From contig NZ_FOGR01000003.1 in the NCBI RefSeq assembly GCF_900111275.1, forward strand, positions 620,001-684,000: 64,000 nt of DNA. The letters run 5' to 3'. Made by a program: the position numbers and the translations under genes. Under the pieces are notes generated by a model. That model did no database searches, was not told the origin of the DNA, and was given only the letters and a program-made list of their open reading frames with translations. The stretch comes from Rhizobium sp. NFR03 (lineage in GTDB: Bacteria > Pseudomonadota > Alphaproteobacteria > Rhizobiales > Rhizobiaceae). Below are positions 52,785-60,651 of this stretch, in pieces. Each line of letters opens with the position of its first letter. Position 1 is the first letter of the stretch.

Positions 52785-53252
52785 TCAGTATTCCGACTCC
52801 GGCGGTTTTTCCGTCGGCCAGTCGACGATGTAGTATTCGAAGTCGTCTATATCGACATCGTCCTCGCTGACCGTGCGTCCGCGCGCGGAAATCCCGGCCG
52901 CATGCACCGTCTCCGGGTCGCCGGACACCAGCGGATGCCACCAGTAGAGGTCCTCGCCGTCACGCACGAGGCGATAGCCGCAGGTCGGCGGCAGCCAGGG
53001 CAGTTCGCGTACTTCCTGAGGCGTCAGCTGGATGCAGTCGGGCACCGTCGCCTGCCGGTTCGGATAGTCGCGACAGCGACAGCTCTCGCCGTCGAGCAGC
53101 GTGCAGCGGATCGACGTCCAGGCGATCTCGCCCGAGTCCCAGTCTTCCAGCTTGTTGAGGCAGCACAGGCCGCAGCCGTCGCAGAGGCTTTCCCACTCCG
53201 CGCCGTCCATCGTCTCCAGTGTCTTGGTCTTCCAGAAAGGTAGGTCGCCCAT
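52785..53252 (-). CDS. YcgN-family cysteine-cluster protein (UPF0260)
   Basis: A 155-residue protein with the YcgN cysteine pattern: [33 protein letters not shown] and PDCIQLTP. The eight-cysteine arrangement suggests a zinc or iron-sulfur site. Later motifs [11 protein letters not shown] and [14 protein letters not shown] are also typical. It is cytoplasmic, of unknown function, and conserved in proteobacteria. It lies just upstream of the GTA cluster on the same strand, but is probably unrelated to it. Confidence 0.9.
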   Translation of the reverse strand: MGDLPFWKTKTLETMDGAEWESLCDGCGLCCLNKLEDWDSGEIAWTSIRCTLLDGESCRCRDYPNRQATVPDCIQLTPQEVRELPWLPPTCGYRLVRDGEDLYWWHPLVSGDPETVHAAGISARGRTVSEDDVDIDDFEYYIVDWPTEKPPESEY

Positions 53253-53472
53253 GGATCCCCGCCGTCATCGTCAGCCCCCGTCTATACCGGGCCGCGTTCT
53301 CGCGCTAGGTAAGTCTGCGTTTCCAGAATTTTAAGGCTGTTTCGACATATCCTCGTGGAAGGGAATGCCGACGCATGGCACAATAGCATGATCACGCGCG
53401 AAAAAAGCCTGCTTTCGCCAGCAGCCTGTGCGACATCGAAACACCGCGCGAGATTGAGGACGGTCCGAAACG

Positions 53473-55716
53473 TTGACAAGCCCGAGCGACGATATTCCCG
53501 ATACCGCACCGCGCCCGGCGACACCGGACGGCATGGTCTCCGTGAGCCGGCAGGCAGAGCTTCCGAAGAAGCGCCACATCCTCCTGCGCATCGATGCCTT
53601 CATCGATTCGACCGTCTGGCATACAGGTTTCCGCCTTGCCGAATGGTGGGAAGACATCACCATCTTCTTCCGCCGTTTTCGCGTTCGCGGCTGGAAGCGC
53701 GTCGTGTTCGAATTGCTCGGCGAGGGCATGACCTGGGGCACCGTCGGGGCCGTGCTCCTGCTCGCGCTGGCGCTGCCCGCTTTCCAGGAAACGAAGGGCA
53801 ACTGGCTGGCGCAGAGCGATTTCGCCGTGACGTTCCTTGATCGCTACGGCAACGAGATTGGACATCGCGGCATCATCCACGAGGACAGCGTTCCCGTGGA
53901 CGAGCTGCCGGATACGCTGGTCAAGGCGGTGCTTGCCACCGAAGATCGCCGCTTCTTCGACCATTGGGGCATCGACTTCCTCGGCCTCACCCGCGCCATG
54001 ACCGTCAATGCGCGCGCCGGCGGTGTCGTGCAGGGCGGCTCCACCCTGACGCAGCAGCTCGCCAAGAACCTGTTCCTCTCCAACGAGCGCACCTTCGAGC
54101 GCAAGATCAAGGAAGCCTTCCTGTCCGTCTGGCTGGAATGCAACCTCTCCAAGAAGGAGATCCTGCGTCTCTACCTCGACCGCGCCTATATGGGCGGCGG
54201 CACCTTCGGCGCGGCGGCGGCGTCGCAGTTCTACTTCGGCAAGGCCATCACCGATATCAACCTGGCGGAAAGCGCCATGCTCGCCGGCCTGTTCAAGGCG
54301 CCGGCCCGCTACGCCCCGCACGTCAACCTGCCCGCCGCCCGCGCCCGCGCCAACGAGGTGCTGACCAACCTCGTTCAGGGCGGATTGATGACCGAGGGAC
54401 AGGTGGTTGCCGCCCGGCTCCATCCGGCATCCGTGGTCGATCGCGCCGAGGTGACCGCGCCCGACTTCTTCCTCGACTGGGCCTTTGACGAGGTCCAGCG
54501 CATCGCCGCCCCCTTCGCCCAGCACTCCCTCGTCGTGCGCACCACCATCGACATGGGCCTGCAGCAGGCAGCCGAAGACGCCATCGAATCCAGCCTGCGC
54601 CAGTATGGCGAGAGTTACCGCGTCAAGCAGGGCGCGCTGGTCATGATCGAGAACGGCGGCGCCGTGCGCGCCATGGTCGGCGGGCGCGATTACGGCGAGA
54701 GCCAGTTCAACCGCGCCACCAAGGCGCTCCGCCAGCCGGGCTCTTCCTTCAAGGCCTATACCTACGCCGCCGCCATGGAAAAGGGCATGACGCCGGAGAC
54801 GACGATCAGTGACGCGCCGATCACCTGGGGCCGCTGGTCGCCGCAGAACTACGGTCGCAGCTACTCCGGCAAGGTCACGCTTCTCAGCGCCATCGCCCGC
54901 TCCATCAACACGGTTCCGGTGCGGCTTGCCAAGGATACGCTCGGCATTCCCCGCATCGTGGAGCTTGCCAAGGCCTTCGGCGTGGAAACGCCGATTCGTC
55001 CGGACAAGACCATTCCGCTCGGCACGTCAGAACTGACCGTCATGGATCAGGCGACGGGTTACGCCGTCTTCCCGGCGGGCGGCATGCAGGCGCGCCGCCA
55101 CGGTCTCAGCCAGATCCTCAATTACGACGGCGATGTCCTTTACGATTTCAACCGCGATGCCCCACCGGCCCAGCGCGTGCTCAGCGAGAAGGCCACGGCC
55201 TCGATGAACTACATGCTGACGCAGATCCCGATCATCGGCACGGCCCGCAAGGCCGCGCTCGATAACGGGGTCGTCGCCGGCGGCAAGACCGGCACGACGC
55301 AATCCTATCGCGATGCCTGGTTCGTTGGCTTTACCGGAGATTACACGGCCGCCGTCTGGTTCGGAAATGACGACTATACCTCGACCAACAACATGACCGG
55401 CGGCTCCCTGCCCGCCATCGCGTTCAAGCGCCTGATGGATTACGCCGAGACCGGCATCGACCACCGCCCCATCCCCGGCATCGCTCCCCCGCCTGCCCCG
55501 TCGAAGAAGGACAAGCCACCCTCCGTCGCAAAGACCGATGAAAATACGCTCCCCCCTCTCGTGCGCCCGCGTATGCTGTCCGGCGACGTCACCCGTCTCC
55601 TCAAAGCCCTCGGCACCCGCTTCGAGACCACCCCGTCCCTCGAAAGCACTCCGTCCGTTCCCGGCAAAGTCGCCAGCGCCACCCCGGACCCGGCGCGCGA
55701 TGCCGCCAGCAACTGA
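53473..55716 (+). CDS. Class A penicillin-binding protein (PBP1A-like)
   Basis: A 747-residue bifunctional peptidoglycan synthase anchored by one helix near residues 85-102. The glycosyltransferase domain shows ATEDRRFFDHWGIDFLG and GGSTLTQQLAKNLFL. The transpeptidase domain has QPGSSFKAYTY (S-x-x-K), ARSINTVP (S-x-N) and GGKTGTTQSYRDAWFVGFTG (K-T-G). It polymerises and cross-links glycan strands in the periplasm. The start is a TTG at 53473 after GAGGA; an ATG at 53533 is an alternative. The last 60 residues are proline/serine-rich. Confidence 0.93.
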   Translation: MTSPSDDIPDTAPRPATPDGMVSVSRQAELPKKRHILLRIDAFIDSTVWHTGFRLAEWWEDITIFFRRFRVRGWKRVVFELLGEGMTWGTVGAVLLLALALPAFQETKGNWLAQSDFAVTFLDRYGNEIGHRGIIHEDSVPVDELPDTLVKAVLATEDRRFFDHWGIDFLGLTRAMTVNARAGGVVQGGSTLTQQLAKNLFLSNERTFERKIKEAFLSVWLECNLSKKEILRLYLDRAYMGGGTFGAAAASQFYFGKAITDINLAESAMLAGLFKAPARYAPHVNLPAARARANEVLTNLVQGGLMTEGQVVAARLHPASVVDRAEVTAPDFFLDWAFDEVQRIAAPFAQHSLVVRTTIDMGLQQAAEDAIESSLRQYGESYRVKQGALVMIENGGAVRAMVGGRDYGESQFNRATKALRQPGSSFKAYTYAAAMEKGMTPETTISDAPITWGRWSPQNYGRSYSGKVTLLSAIARSINTVPVRLAKDTLGIPRIVELAKAFGVETPIRPDKTIPLGTSELTVMDQATGYAVFPAGGMQARRHGLSQILNYDGDVLYDFNRDAPPAQRVLSEKATASMNYMLTQIPIIGTARKAALDNGVVAGGKTGTTQSYRDAWFVGFTGDYTAAVWFGNDDYTSTNNMTGGSLPAIAFKRLMDYAETGIDHRPIPGIAPPPAPSKKDKPPSVAKTDENTLPPLVRPRMLSGDVTRLLKALGTRFETTPSLESTPSVPGKVASATPDPARDAASN

Positions 55717-55771
55717 CGCGATGGTGACGTGTTCCGCCATCAGGACATTGCTGTTTCGGGCCAACAGGGTA

Positions 55772-55794
55772 TATAGAAATGATGTGTTTCTATA
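55772..55794. promoter_or_regulatory. Toxin-antitoxin operator (inverted repeat)
   Basis: TATAGAAA (55772-55779) and TTTCTATA (55787-55794) are exact inverted repeats with 7 bases between. The site ends just before the GGAG ribosome site of the RHH antitoxin gene, a typical place for autorepression. Confidence 0.65.
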
Positions 55795-55804
55795 GGAGCG
55801 TGCG

Positions 55805-56161
55805 ATGTCCTCCACGATTTCGGCAAATGTCGATGGCAGAACGGCCGCGAAATTAAAGACGGTGGCGTCGATGGAGAACAGATCTGTCTCGAACGCGGTT
55901 TCCAGCGCGATTACGGTCTTCGTCGGACTTCCCAAGGGGGTTCGAGACTTCCTGCTCGAGCTGAACGCTCAGAACGATCAGGACACGATCGTCAGGCTTG
56001 GCCGCGAGATGATGGCCGCTGCGGCGCGGGTTCGGCTTGAGAAGGCGACCATGGACCTGGCATCCGAGCACCGCTTCGGAGGATCGGACAACGCGTCCAG
56101 CGAGATCGACATGATGGAAGAAGCGACGGCTTTCAGCCGCGCTGTGGCGCGCCGGACGTAG
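55805..56161 (+). CDS. Ribbon-helix-helix antitoxin
   Basis: A 118-residue protein. The first 45 residues fit a ribbon-helix-helix DNA-binding domain (TISANVDGRTAAKLKTVASM then NRSVSNAVSSAITVFVGLP). The C-terminal part is helical and acidic, suited to covering a toxin. It lies 2 bases before a PIN-domain gene and has a palindromic operator upstream. As an antitoxin it should both repress the operon and neutralise the PIN nuclease. The assignment is by architecture. Confidence 0.78.
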   Translation: MSSTISANVDGRTAAKLKTVASMENRSVSNAVSSAITVFVGLPKGVRDFLLELNAQNDQDTIVRLGREMMAAAARVRLEKATMDLASEHRFGGSDNASSEIDMMEEATAFSRAVARRT

Positions 56162-56163
56162 TC

Positions 56164-56781
56164 ATGAACCGTCCCGTCCGCGTGCTGCTGGATGTCAACA
56201 TTTTCGTGGGCAACATCATGGCGCACGACCGTGGTCGCAAAGGCACGGCAACGCAGACCCTGTTGTCGATGGTCAGCAGCCAGGCATGGGGCATGGATAA
56301 CAGAGCGCAGCTGATCATCTCGTTCGATATGATCGACACTCTTGAAACGGTGCTCCGCCGGATGCATTTCGCGGAAGACAGAATTAAGGCATATTCCGGC
56401 TCCATCGTCGACATCATGAAGTATGGTCCCGAAGCGCTTGATCCTTATTTCATTTTGGGCGGAGAAGAGCGCTTTGCCACGCCGGATGTCGAGGATGCCG
56501 GCGTGTTGGCGACGGCCATCGGCACCGGAGCCGACATTCTCGTGACGGACAATTTGCGGGATTTTGCAACCAAGGATGCTTCTGTGATCGACACGCAAGT
56601 GGTGAACACCACGGCGTCGGGCCAGCGAACCCTGCAGGCTCTCCGGTACGAGATCGGCGGTGCGGATCTCATCGTCGCGCATCCGTTCGATGTGATGCAA
56701 TGGATGCGCCTTGGCTATGATTTTACGCCGGAGACCCTATGGAACGCCATTCGGAATCCCGGAAATGAGCACGTCCGATGA
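56164..56781 (+). CDS. PIN-domain toxin
   Basis: A 205-residue PIN-domain protein. The first acidic residue is in RVLLDVNIFVGN, later ones in ISFDMIDTLETVL and DVEDAGVLATA, and the last in ADILVTDNLRDFA. Together they form the usual four-acid metal site for RNA cleavage. It is longer than VapC toxins (about 130), with a C-terminal extension of about 50 residues. Paired with the RHH gene 2 bases upstream it forms a type II toxin-antitoxin module. Its end overlaps the start of the next gene by 17 bp. Confidence 0.82.
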   Translation: MNRPVRVLLDVNIFVGNIMAHDRGRKGTATQTLLSMVSSQAWGMDNRAQLIISFDMIDTLETVLRRMHFAEDRIKAYSGSIVDIMKYGPEALDPYFILGGEERFATPDVEDAGVLATAIGTGADILVTDNLRDFATKDASVIDTQVVNTTASGQRTLQALRYEIGGADLIVAHPFDVMQWMRLGYDFTPETLWNAIRNPGNEHVR

Positions 56782-57391
56782 CGGTGGAAAGCAGCCAGCC
56801 CTGATGTTCCGCGTGCCCTTCCTCGTCGCAATCGCGTTGTGCGTCGCCTTCGGCGGCGGCATTGCCGTCAGTATTTCCGCGCTCAAGGCCTCCACCGGCT
56901 TCGGCTCCATTCGCCTTGGGCCCTGGGTCGCCTATCCCAACGCCCAGACTGCCGATACCGACCCCTACGCCAAGGCGCACCGGGCGCGCGCCGGGCGGCT
57001 GCTCTACGGTCGCGCCGAGGGCATGCGCTTTACGGCGGAAACCGACGACACAGGTCGCCCCCTTTCGGGCGCCTGCCGCTACGATATCGTCGGCAACACC
57101 CCGCCTGCCCGCTTCTGGACCCTTTTTGCCACGGACGCGGCGGACCGGCCTCTGACCGCATCCGAGACGCTGCCGGTCGCGCTCAATGCCTGGAGCGTCC
57201 TGCGCGAGGCGGATACGTCCTTCGTCATCCACGTGGCGCCGGACGCCCAGCCGGACAACTGGCTGGCGATCACGCAGCCTGAGAGATTTCGTCTGGTCCT
57301 GACACTTCTCGATGCGCCAACGGCAAATTCCTCCGGCGCCATCGAGCTGGTCATGCCGAAGATCACGGCGCGGGGATGCGGCGATGCGTAG
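56765..57391 (+). CDS. DUF1214 family membrane-anchored protein
   Basis: A 208-residue protein with one N-terminal membrane helix (VPFLVAIALCVAFGGGIAVS). The remainder matches DUF1214: IRLGPWVAYPNAQTADTDPY, RAEGMRFTAETDDTGRPLSG, and a conserved FWTLFATDAADRPL. The family partners with DUF1254, and the next gene encodes such a protein. The pair overlaps by 8 bp and is translationally coupled. Function is unknown. An ATG at 56804 would begin right at the helix. Confidence 0.83.
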   Translation: MSTSDDGGKQPALMFRVPFLVAIALCVAFGGGIAVSISALKASTGFGSIRLGPWVAYPNAQTADTDPYAKAHRARAGRLLYGRAEGMRFTAETDDTGRPLSGACRYDIVGNTPPARFWTLFATDAADRPLTASETLPVALNAWSVLREADTSFVIHVAPDAQPDNWLAITQPERFRLVLTLLDAPTANSSGAIELVMPKITARGCGDA

Positions 57392-57929
57392 CCTTCTCTA
57401 TGCCGTTCTTGTCGGGCTCATCGGCGCGGCCCTGCTGCACATCGTCATCATCCTCGCTCTGCCGCGCTTCACGGCGGAGGATGCCTACAGCCGGGTGCTC
57501 GGGCTTTACGAGATGGACAGCTTCTTCCCGCTGACGACAGTGCCGGGGCCGACGGGGCTTTCCAATGACGACCCCTATCTGCGTGTCGCGGTCTGCGGCT
57601 TCTCGGTGCTCGGGGGCCCTGTCCGGTTCACGGCGTCGGGCGATGTACCCTTCTGGTCGCTTGCGATCTATGATTCCGGCTCGAACGAAATCTTCAGCAT
57701 GAGCGATGCGACCGCGGTCAACGAGCGGGTCGATGTCGTCGCGGCGACGCCGCTGCAACTGGTGGAGCTTCGCAAGCAGCCGGCGGAAACCATCGGACAG
57801 ACCATCACGGTCGAGATGCCGGAGGACGAAGGCTATGCCGTTCTGAGAGCGCTTGCTCCCCTCGGCAGCTACGAGGCGGCCGCAGCCAAGTTCCTCAGCG
57901 ATGCTGGTTGTGAGCCCATGTCCCGATAA
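57384..57929 (+). CDS. DUF1254 family membrane-anchored protein
   Basis: A 181-residue protein with an N-terminal hydrophobic helix (LLYAVLVGLIGAALLHIVII). The segment AEDAYSRVLGLYEMDSFFPL and NDDPYLRVAVCGFSVLGGPV are typical of DUF1254. FWSLAIYDSGSNEIFSMSDA follows. It is co-translated with the DUF1214 gene upstream. The two together are exported or membrane-anchored proteins of unknown role. Confidence 0.8.
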   Translation: MRSLLYAVLVGLIGAALLHIVIILALPRFTAEDAYSRVLGLYEMDSFFPLTTVPGPTGLSNDDPYLRVAVCGFSVLGGPVRFTASGDVPFWSLAIYDSGSNEIFSMSDATAVNERVDVVAATPLQLVELRKQPAETIGQTITVEMPEDEGYAVLRALAPLGSYEAAAAKFLSDAGCEPMSR

Positions 57930-58003
57930 AGCCCCGTATCTCGATAAAGTATTGCGCGCAGATGCATTTCACACCTGCCATGCAGCTTTAAACTTCGGAA
58001 ATG

Positions 58004-58201
58004 TCAGTGCTTGTTTGTCGAGCCGTTCAGCGGCTTGATTGTGGAAACCCCGGGGGAAACCTTAGGGAGGGTCACGCCGTCCATCCGCTCGTAGCGAATG
58101 CCGGTGAAAAGCAGGATCGTTGCGTCCTGCCGCGCCCCGTCGGGGTTCATTTTGCGGCCGCCGCGGTGCTGGCGGTCCTGAAGTTTGATTACATCTGCCA
58201 T
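58004..58201 (-). CDS. 65-residue conserved-type hypothetical protein
   Basis: A small basic protein starting MADVIKLQDRQHRGG, with a central ATILLFTGIRYERMDG. The I-L-x-F-T-G-x-R-Y-E-R motif is, from memory, common in short rhizobial hypothetical proteins. A GGAGA ribosome site lies 5 bases before the ATG. The frame continues upstream to 58471 with a serine-rich stretch, so a longer form cannot be excluded. No function is known. Confidence 0.62.
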   Translation of the reverse strand: MADVIKLQDRQHRGGRKMNPDGARQDATILLFTGIRYERMDGVTLPKVSPGVSTIKPLNGSTNKH

Positions 58202-58626
58202 TCTCGTCTCCAATGAACTGGATGAGACGGATGAACTTGAAACAGATTTCATCCTGCCCTCGTCGGGCTGACGCTTCACCGACCCCGCAAGGCCAGCCAT
58301 GAGCGCCGTTCTCGTTGCTCCTTCTTCCGGATGATCCCGGATGTATTTAGGCTCATACTGCGATGCCGGTGGTTCGTTCTGAGCGTGCCGGCCCGCATGA
58401 TGATTGGGCCACAGCTTAGTAAACAAGCTCTTAACTTTGGAAACCCCAAACCTAGCGATGGAAAACATCACGAAAACCTGCCGTCAGCCCGTTGATACCC
58501 ACGAATCGCATGCAAATACCGGCGTTGCCTACCGGAGCGATCTGCGCTCCATTCGCCGACAGCCGCAACATCCAAGAAGGACATTGCGGCTGACTGACTC
58601 AACGTCTTGACGACGGTTCGTATGCC
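58202..58626. other. 425-bp region without a supported gene
   Basis: Between the 65-residue gene and the DUF883-like gene, both minus strand. Open frames here (for example plus-strand 58404-58610) have no ribosome site or family motif. No RNA structure was recognised. Confidence 0.4.
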
Positions 58627-58908
58627 TTAACGGCGGGCGAGAAGGCCCAGCACGAAGGATACGCCTGCAATCGTCAGAAGCGTCGTGACAGGCTCCTCGC
58701 GAACGCGGTCGCGCAGGCGCTCCGTCAGCACCTCGGCTTCGGACTGGACGACGGCCTTCGCGCCGCTGCCGATCGCCGAGACCGAGTCGGTCAGGCGGGC
58801 AATTTCGGCGCGCAGATCGGAGATCTGGCTGTCGAGATCGCTCTTTGCAACGCTGGCTTCAACTTCGGCTTCAGTGCTGGAAACGGTGGCGAATTTCTTA
58901 TCGATCAT
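58627..58908 (-). CDS. DUF883/ElaB-YqjD-like membrane-anchored protein
   Basis: A 93-residue protein. A long amphipathic helix (about 20-70) includes DLDSQISDLRAEIARLTDSV, followed by RLRDRVREEPVTTLLTIAGV and a C-terminal membrane anchor ending LGLLARR. This matches ElaB/YqjD-type proteins, which tether to the inner membrane and may bind ribosomes in stationary phase. A consensus EcfG promoter lies 32-56 bases upstream, which fits stress induction. Confidence 0.8.
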   Translation of the reverse strand: MIDKKFATVSSTEAEVEASVAKSDLDSQISDLRAEIARLTDSVSAIGSGAKAVVQSEAEVLTERLRDRVREEPVTTLLTIAGVSFVLGLLARR

Positions 58909-59267
58909 TGTCCGGGGCTCCTGTTCGAACTGCCGCAGTAACGGGTGATGGACCGTTTTGTTCCCGCGGTCCCGGAAAACCCGCGTTTTGGCAGTCGTTC
59001 GTTCGTGAGAGCCATCCCTCCCGAAGACCCTTCCTGCCGTTCAGGATCCGTTCAGGCCCCCGGAATTAGGAACAAACGCAGGCAGAAAATGTTTTTGCCC
59101 GCAGCGTGCACTGTGTCGGCATTCCGGGCGTTCGCCACTGATTGCGGGGAACAAGCCTGAAACTGCCATCACACTGCCCTGTTTTATCTGATTCATAGAG
59201 TTCGGCACGGTCTCACGGCGGTCTTCGCCAACGACCCGAAGCCGGAAGCTCACTGGAGGACCCTAGA
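58909..59267. other. 359-bp intergenic region between divergent genes
   Basis: Contains the EcfG promoter for the DUF883-like gene (58940-58964, minus). A weaker plus-strand match, GGAAC-N16-TGTT, is at 59070-59094 and could serve the SH3 gene. No gene was recognised. Confidence 0.4.
58940..58964 (-). promoter_or_regulatory. EcfG/RpoE2-type general stress promoter
   Basis: On the minus strand GGAAC (58960-58964), 16 bases, then CGTT (58940-58943), an exact consensus match. It lies 32 bases upstream of the DUF883-like gene. Confidence 0.75.
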
Positions 59268-60164
59268 GTGTATTCCGTCAAATCCATCCTGTCAGGCATC
59301 GCGCTGGCTGCCACGCTGCTGGCGCCCGCCGTGGCCAGCGCTGCGGAAGGCTTCGCCACCGCCAATGTCAACATGCGCTCAGGCCCCAGCACCCGCTATC
59401 CCGCTGTCGTCGTCATTCCCGTTGGCGCACCGGTCGAAATTCATGGTTGCCTTGCGGACGCCAACTGGTGCGACGTCTCGTTCTCGCGCGGCCGCGGCTG
59501 GGTCTCCGGCTCCTATGTTCAGGCCGAGTACCAGCGCGGCCGCGTCTATGTCGCGCCGCGCTACTACCGCCCGCTCGGCATCCCCACGGTTACCTTCGAA
59601 CTCGGCAATTACTGGGATCGGAACTACCGGAACCGCGACTTCTATCGTGACCGCGAATACTGGCGCGGCGGACCGGACCGCTTCGAGCGCGATCGTCCGC
59701 GTTTCGACCGCGACCGCGATAGAGACGGGGACCGCATCCGCGTCGAGAGAGACCGGGATCGGGATCGGGATCGGGACCGCTTCGACCGCGACCGTGATCG
59801 TCCCCGCTTCGATAATGACGACCCCCGTTTCGACCGTGATCGCAACAGGGACAGGGACCGGGATCGCGACGGCAATCGCGACCGTCCCCGTTTCGACCGC
59901 GACAATGATGGCAACCGCGACCGCCCGCAGTTCGACCGTGACCGCAACGAGCGGGACCGGCGCGATGGCGATCGCCCCAACGGCGACCGCCGCAATGATG
60001 GCGATCGCCGCGATGACGGAAACCGTCGCGATTTCGAACGTCGGGACAATGATCGTCGCGACGGCGAGCGTCCCAACCTCGAGCGGCGCAACGAGAACCG
60101 TGACAACGGCAACCGTGACCAGCGCCGTGGCTGCGAAGCCGGCGAGCCGGGCTGCACGCTGTAA
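59268..60164 (+). CDS. Secreted SH3-domain protein with Asp/Arg-rich tail
   Basis: A 298-residue protein with a GTG start after GGAGG. A Sec signal peptide (cleavage near ASAAEG, residue 27) is followed by a bacterial SH3 domain: ATANVNMRSGPSTRYPAVVV, LADANWCDVSFSRGRGWVSG. From about residue 125 to 285 it is a low-complexity region of alternating Asp, Arg and Asn (for example DRDRDRDRFDRDRDRPRF). The C-terminal CEAGEPGCTL gives two cysteines. The SH3 domain probably binds peptidoglycan; the tail could bind polyanions or cations. A perfect terminator follows. Confidence 0.85.
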   Translation: MYSVKSILSGIALAATLLAPAVASAAEGFATANVNMRSGPSTRYPAVVVIPVGAPVEIHGCLADANWCDVSFSRGRGWVSGSYVQAEYQRGRVYVAPRYYRPLGIPTVTFELGNYWDRNYRNRDFYRDREYWRGGPDRFERDRPRFDRDRDRDGDRIRVERDRDRDRDRDRFDRDRDRPRFDNDDPRFDRDRNRDRDRDRDGNRDRPRFDRDNDGNRDRPQFDRDRNERDRRDGDRPNGDRRNDGDRRDDGNRRDFERRDNDRRDGERPNLERRNENRDNGNRDQRRGCEAGEPGCTL

Positions 60165-60194
60165 GCGGCACATCGTCATGACGTCAAGAGAACA

Positions 60195-60222
60195 GGCGGC
60201 GCCGGCGACGGCGCCGCCTTTT
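60195..60222 (+). terminator. Rho-independent terminator after the SH3 gene
   Basis: A perfect 10-bp stem (GGCGGCGCCG at 60195-60204 with CGGCGCCGCC at 60209-60218) with a GCGA loop and a TTTT tail. Confidence 0.85.
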
Positions 60223-60240
60223 GCGTTCAATAGTGCATCC

Positions 60241-60281
60241 CCTGTCGTCATGCTCGGGCTTGTCTCGAGCATGACGACAGG
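60241..60281. repeat. Palindromic repeat element
   Basis: CCTGTCGTCATGCTCG (60241-60256) pairs exactly with its complement at 60266-60281 around a 9-base loop. It resembles dispersed C-G-T-C-A-T palindromes common between alphaproteobacterial genes. Confidence 0.7.
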
Positions 60282-60430
60282 AAGTGGCCTCGCCCGGCAC
60301 CGGAACGGGCATCGATTAACCGGAAACGGTCTCACGGCATCGCCATCCGCTAAGCTGCTTTCATCCGCGCAACCATCCGCTGCATTCGCTCCTTCGCGGC
60401 ACAAAACGATGCACCGTTGCCGAGCCTTCT

Positions 60431-60445
60431 TTAAGCCGATGTTAA
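60431..60445. promoter_or_regulatory. Consensus CtrA-binding box
   Basis: TTAA-GCCGATG-TTAA, followed by CC, is an exact match to the CtrA consensus TTAA-N7-TTAA. It lies 206 bases upstream of the DUF2336 gene start, which leaves room for an untranslated leader. Confidence 0.6.
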
Positions 60446-60651
60446 CCACGTCGGCATAATCTCCGTCTCATGGCGCGCTCGTTGCCATCGCCGGGACACC
60501 TGCATTGTGAATTCCTGACACTTCAACGCCTTGGGCGGAGACGTTCGGAAGACGTGTGAGCTGGAGCCGGCGGCACGAGACCTGCGCCCGGAATTTGGCA
60601 AGGGTTGCCCTGCCGAGGGATGCGTCGGTGTTTTGCGTATGAGGTGGACGT

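Larger units (their letters stand above)
60165..60651. other. 487-bp intergenic region with terminator, palindrome and CtrA box
   Basis: After the SH3 gene come a terminator (60195-60222), a perfect 16-bp-stem palindrome (60241-60281) and a consensus CtrA box (60431-60445). The rest has no supported gene. Confidence 0.6.

Noticed and set aside
58404-58610. 68-codon plus-strand frame before the DUF883-like gene
   Set aside because: No ribosome site, no motif, and the composition is not protein-like.
59379-60449. 356-codon Ala/Val-rich frame antisense to the SH3 gene
   Set aside because: It arises from the repetitive Asp/Arg codons read backwards; no start context or family supports it.
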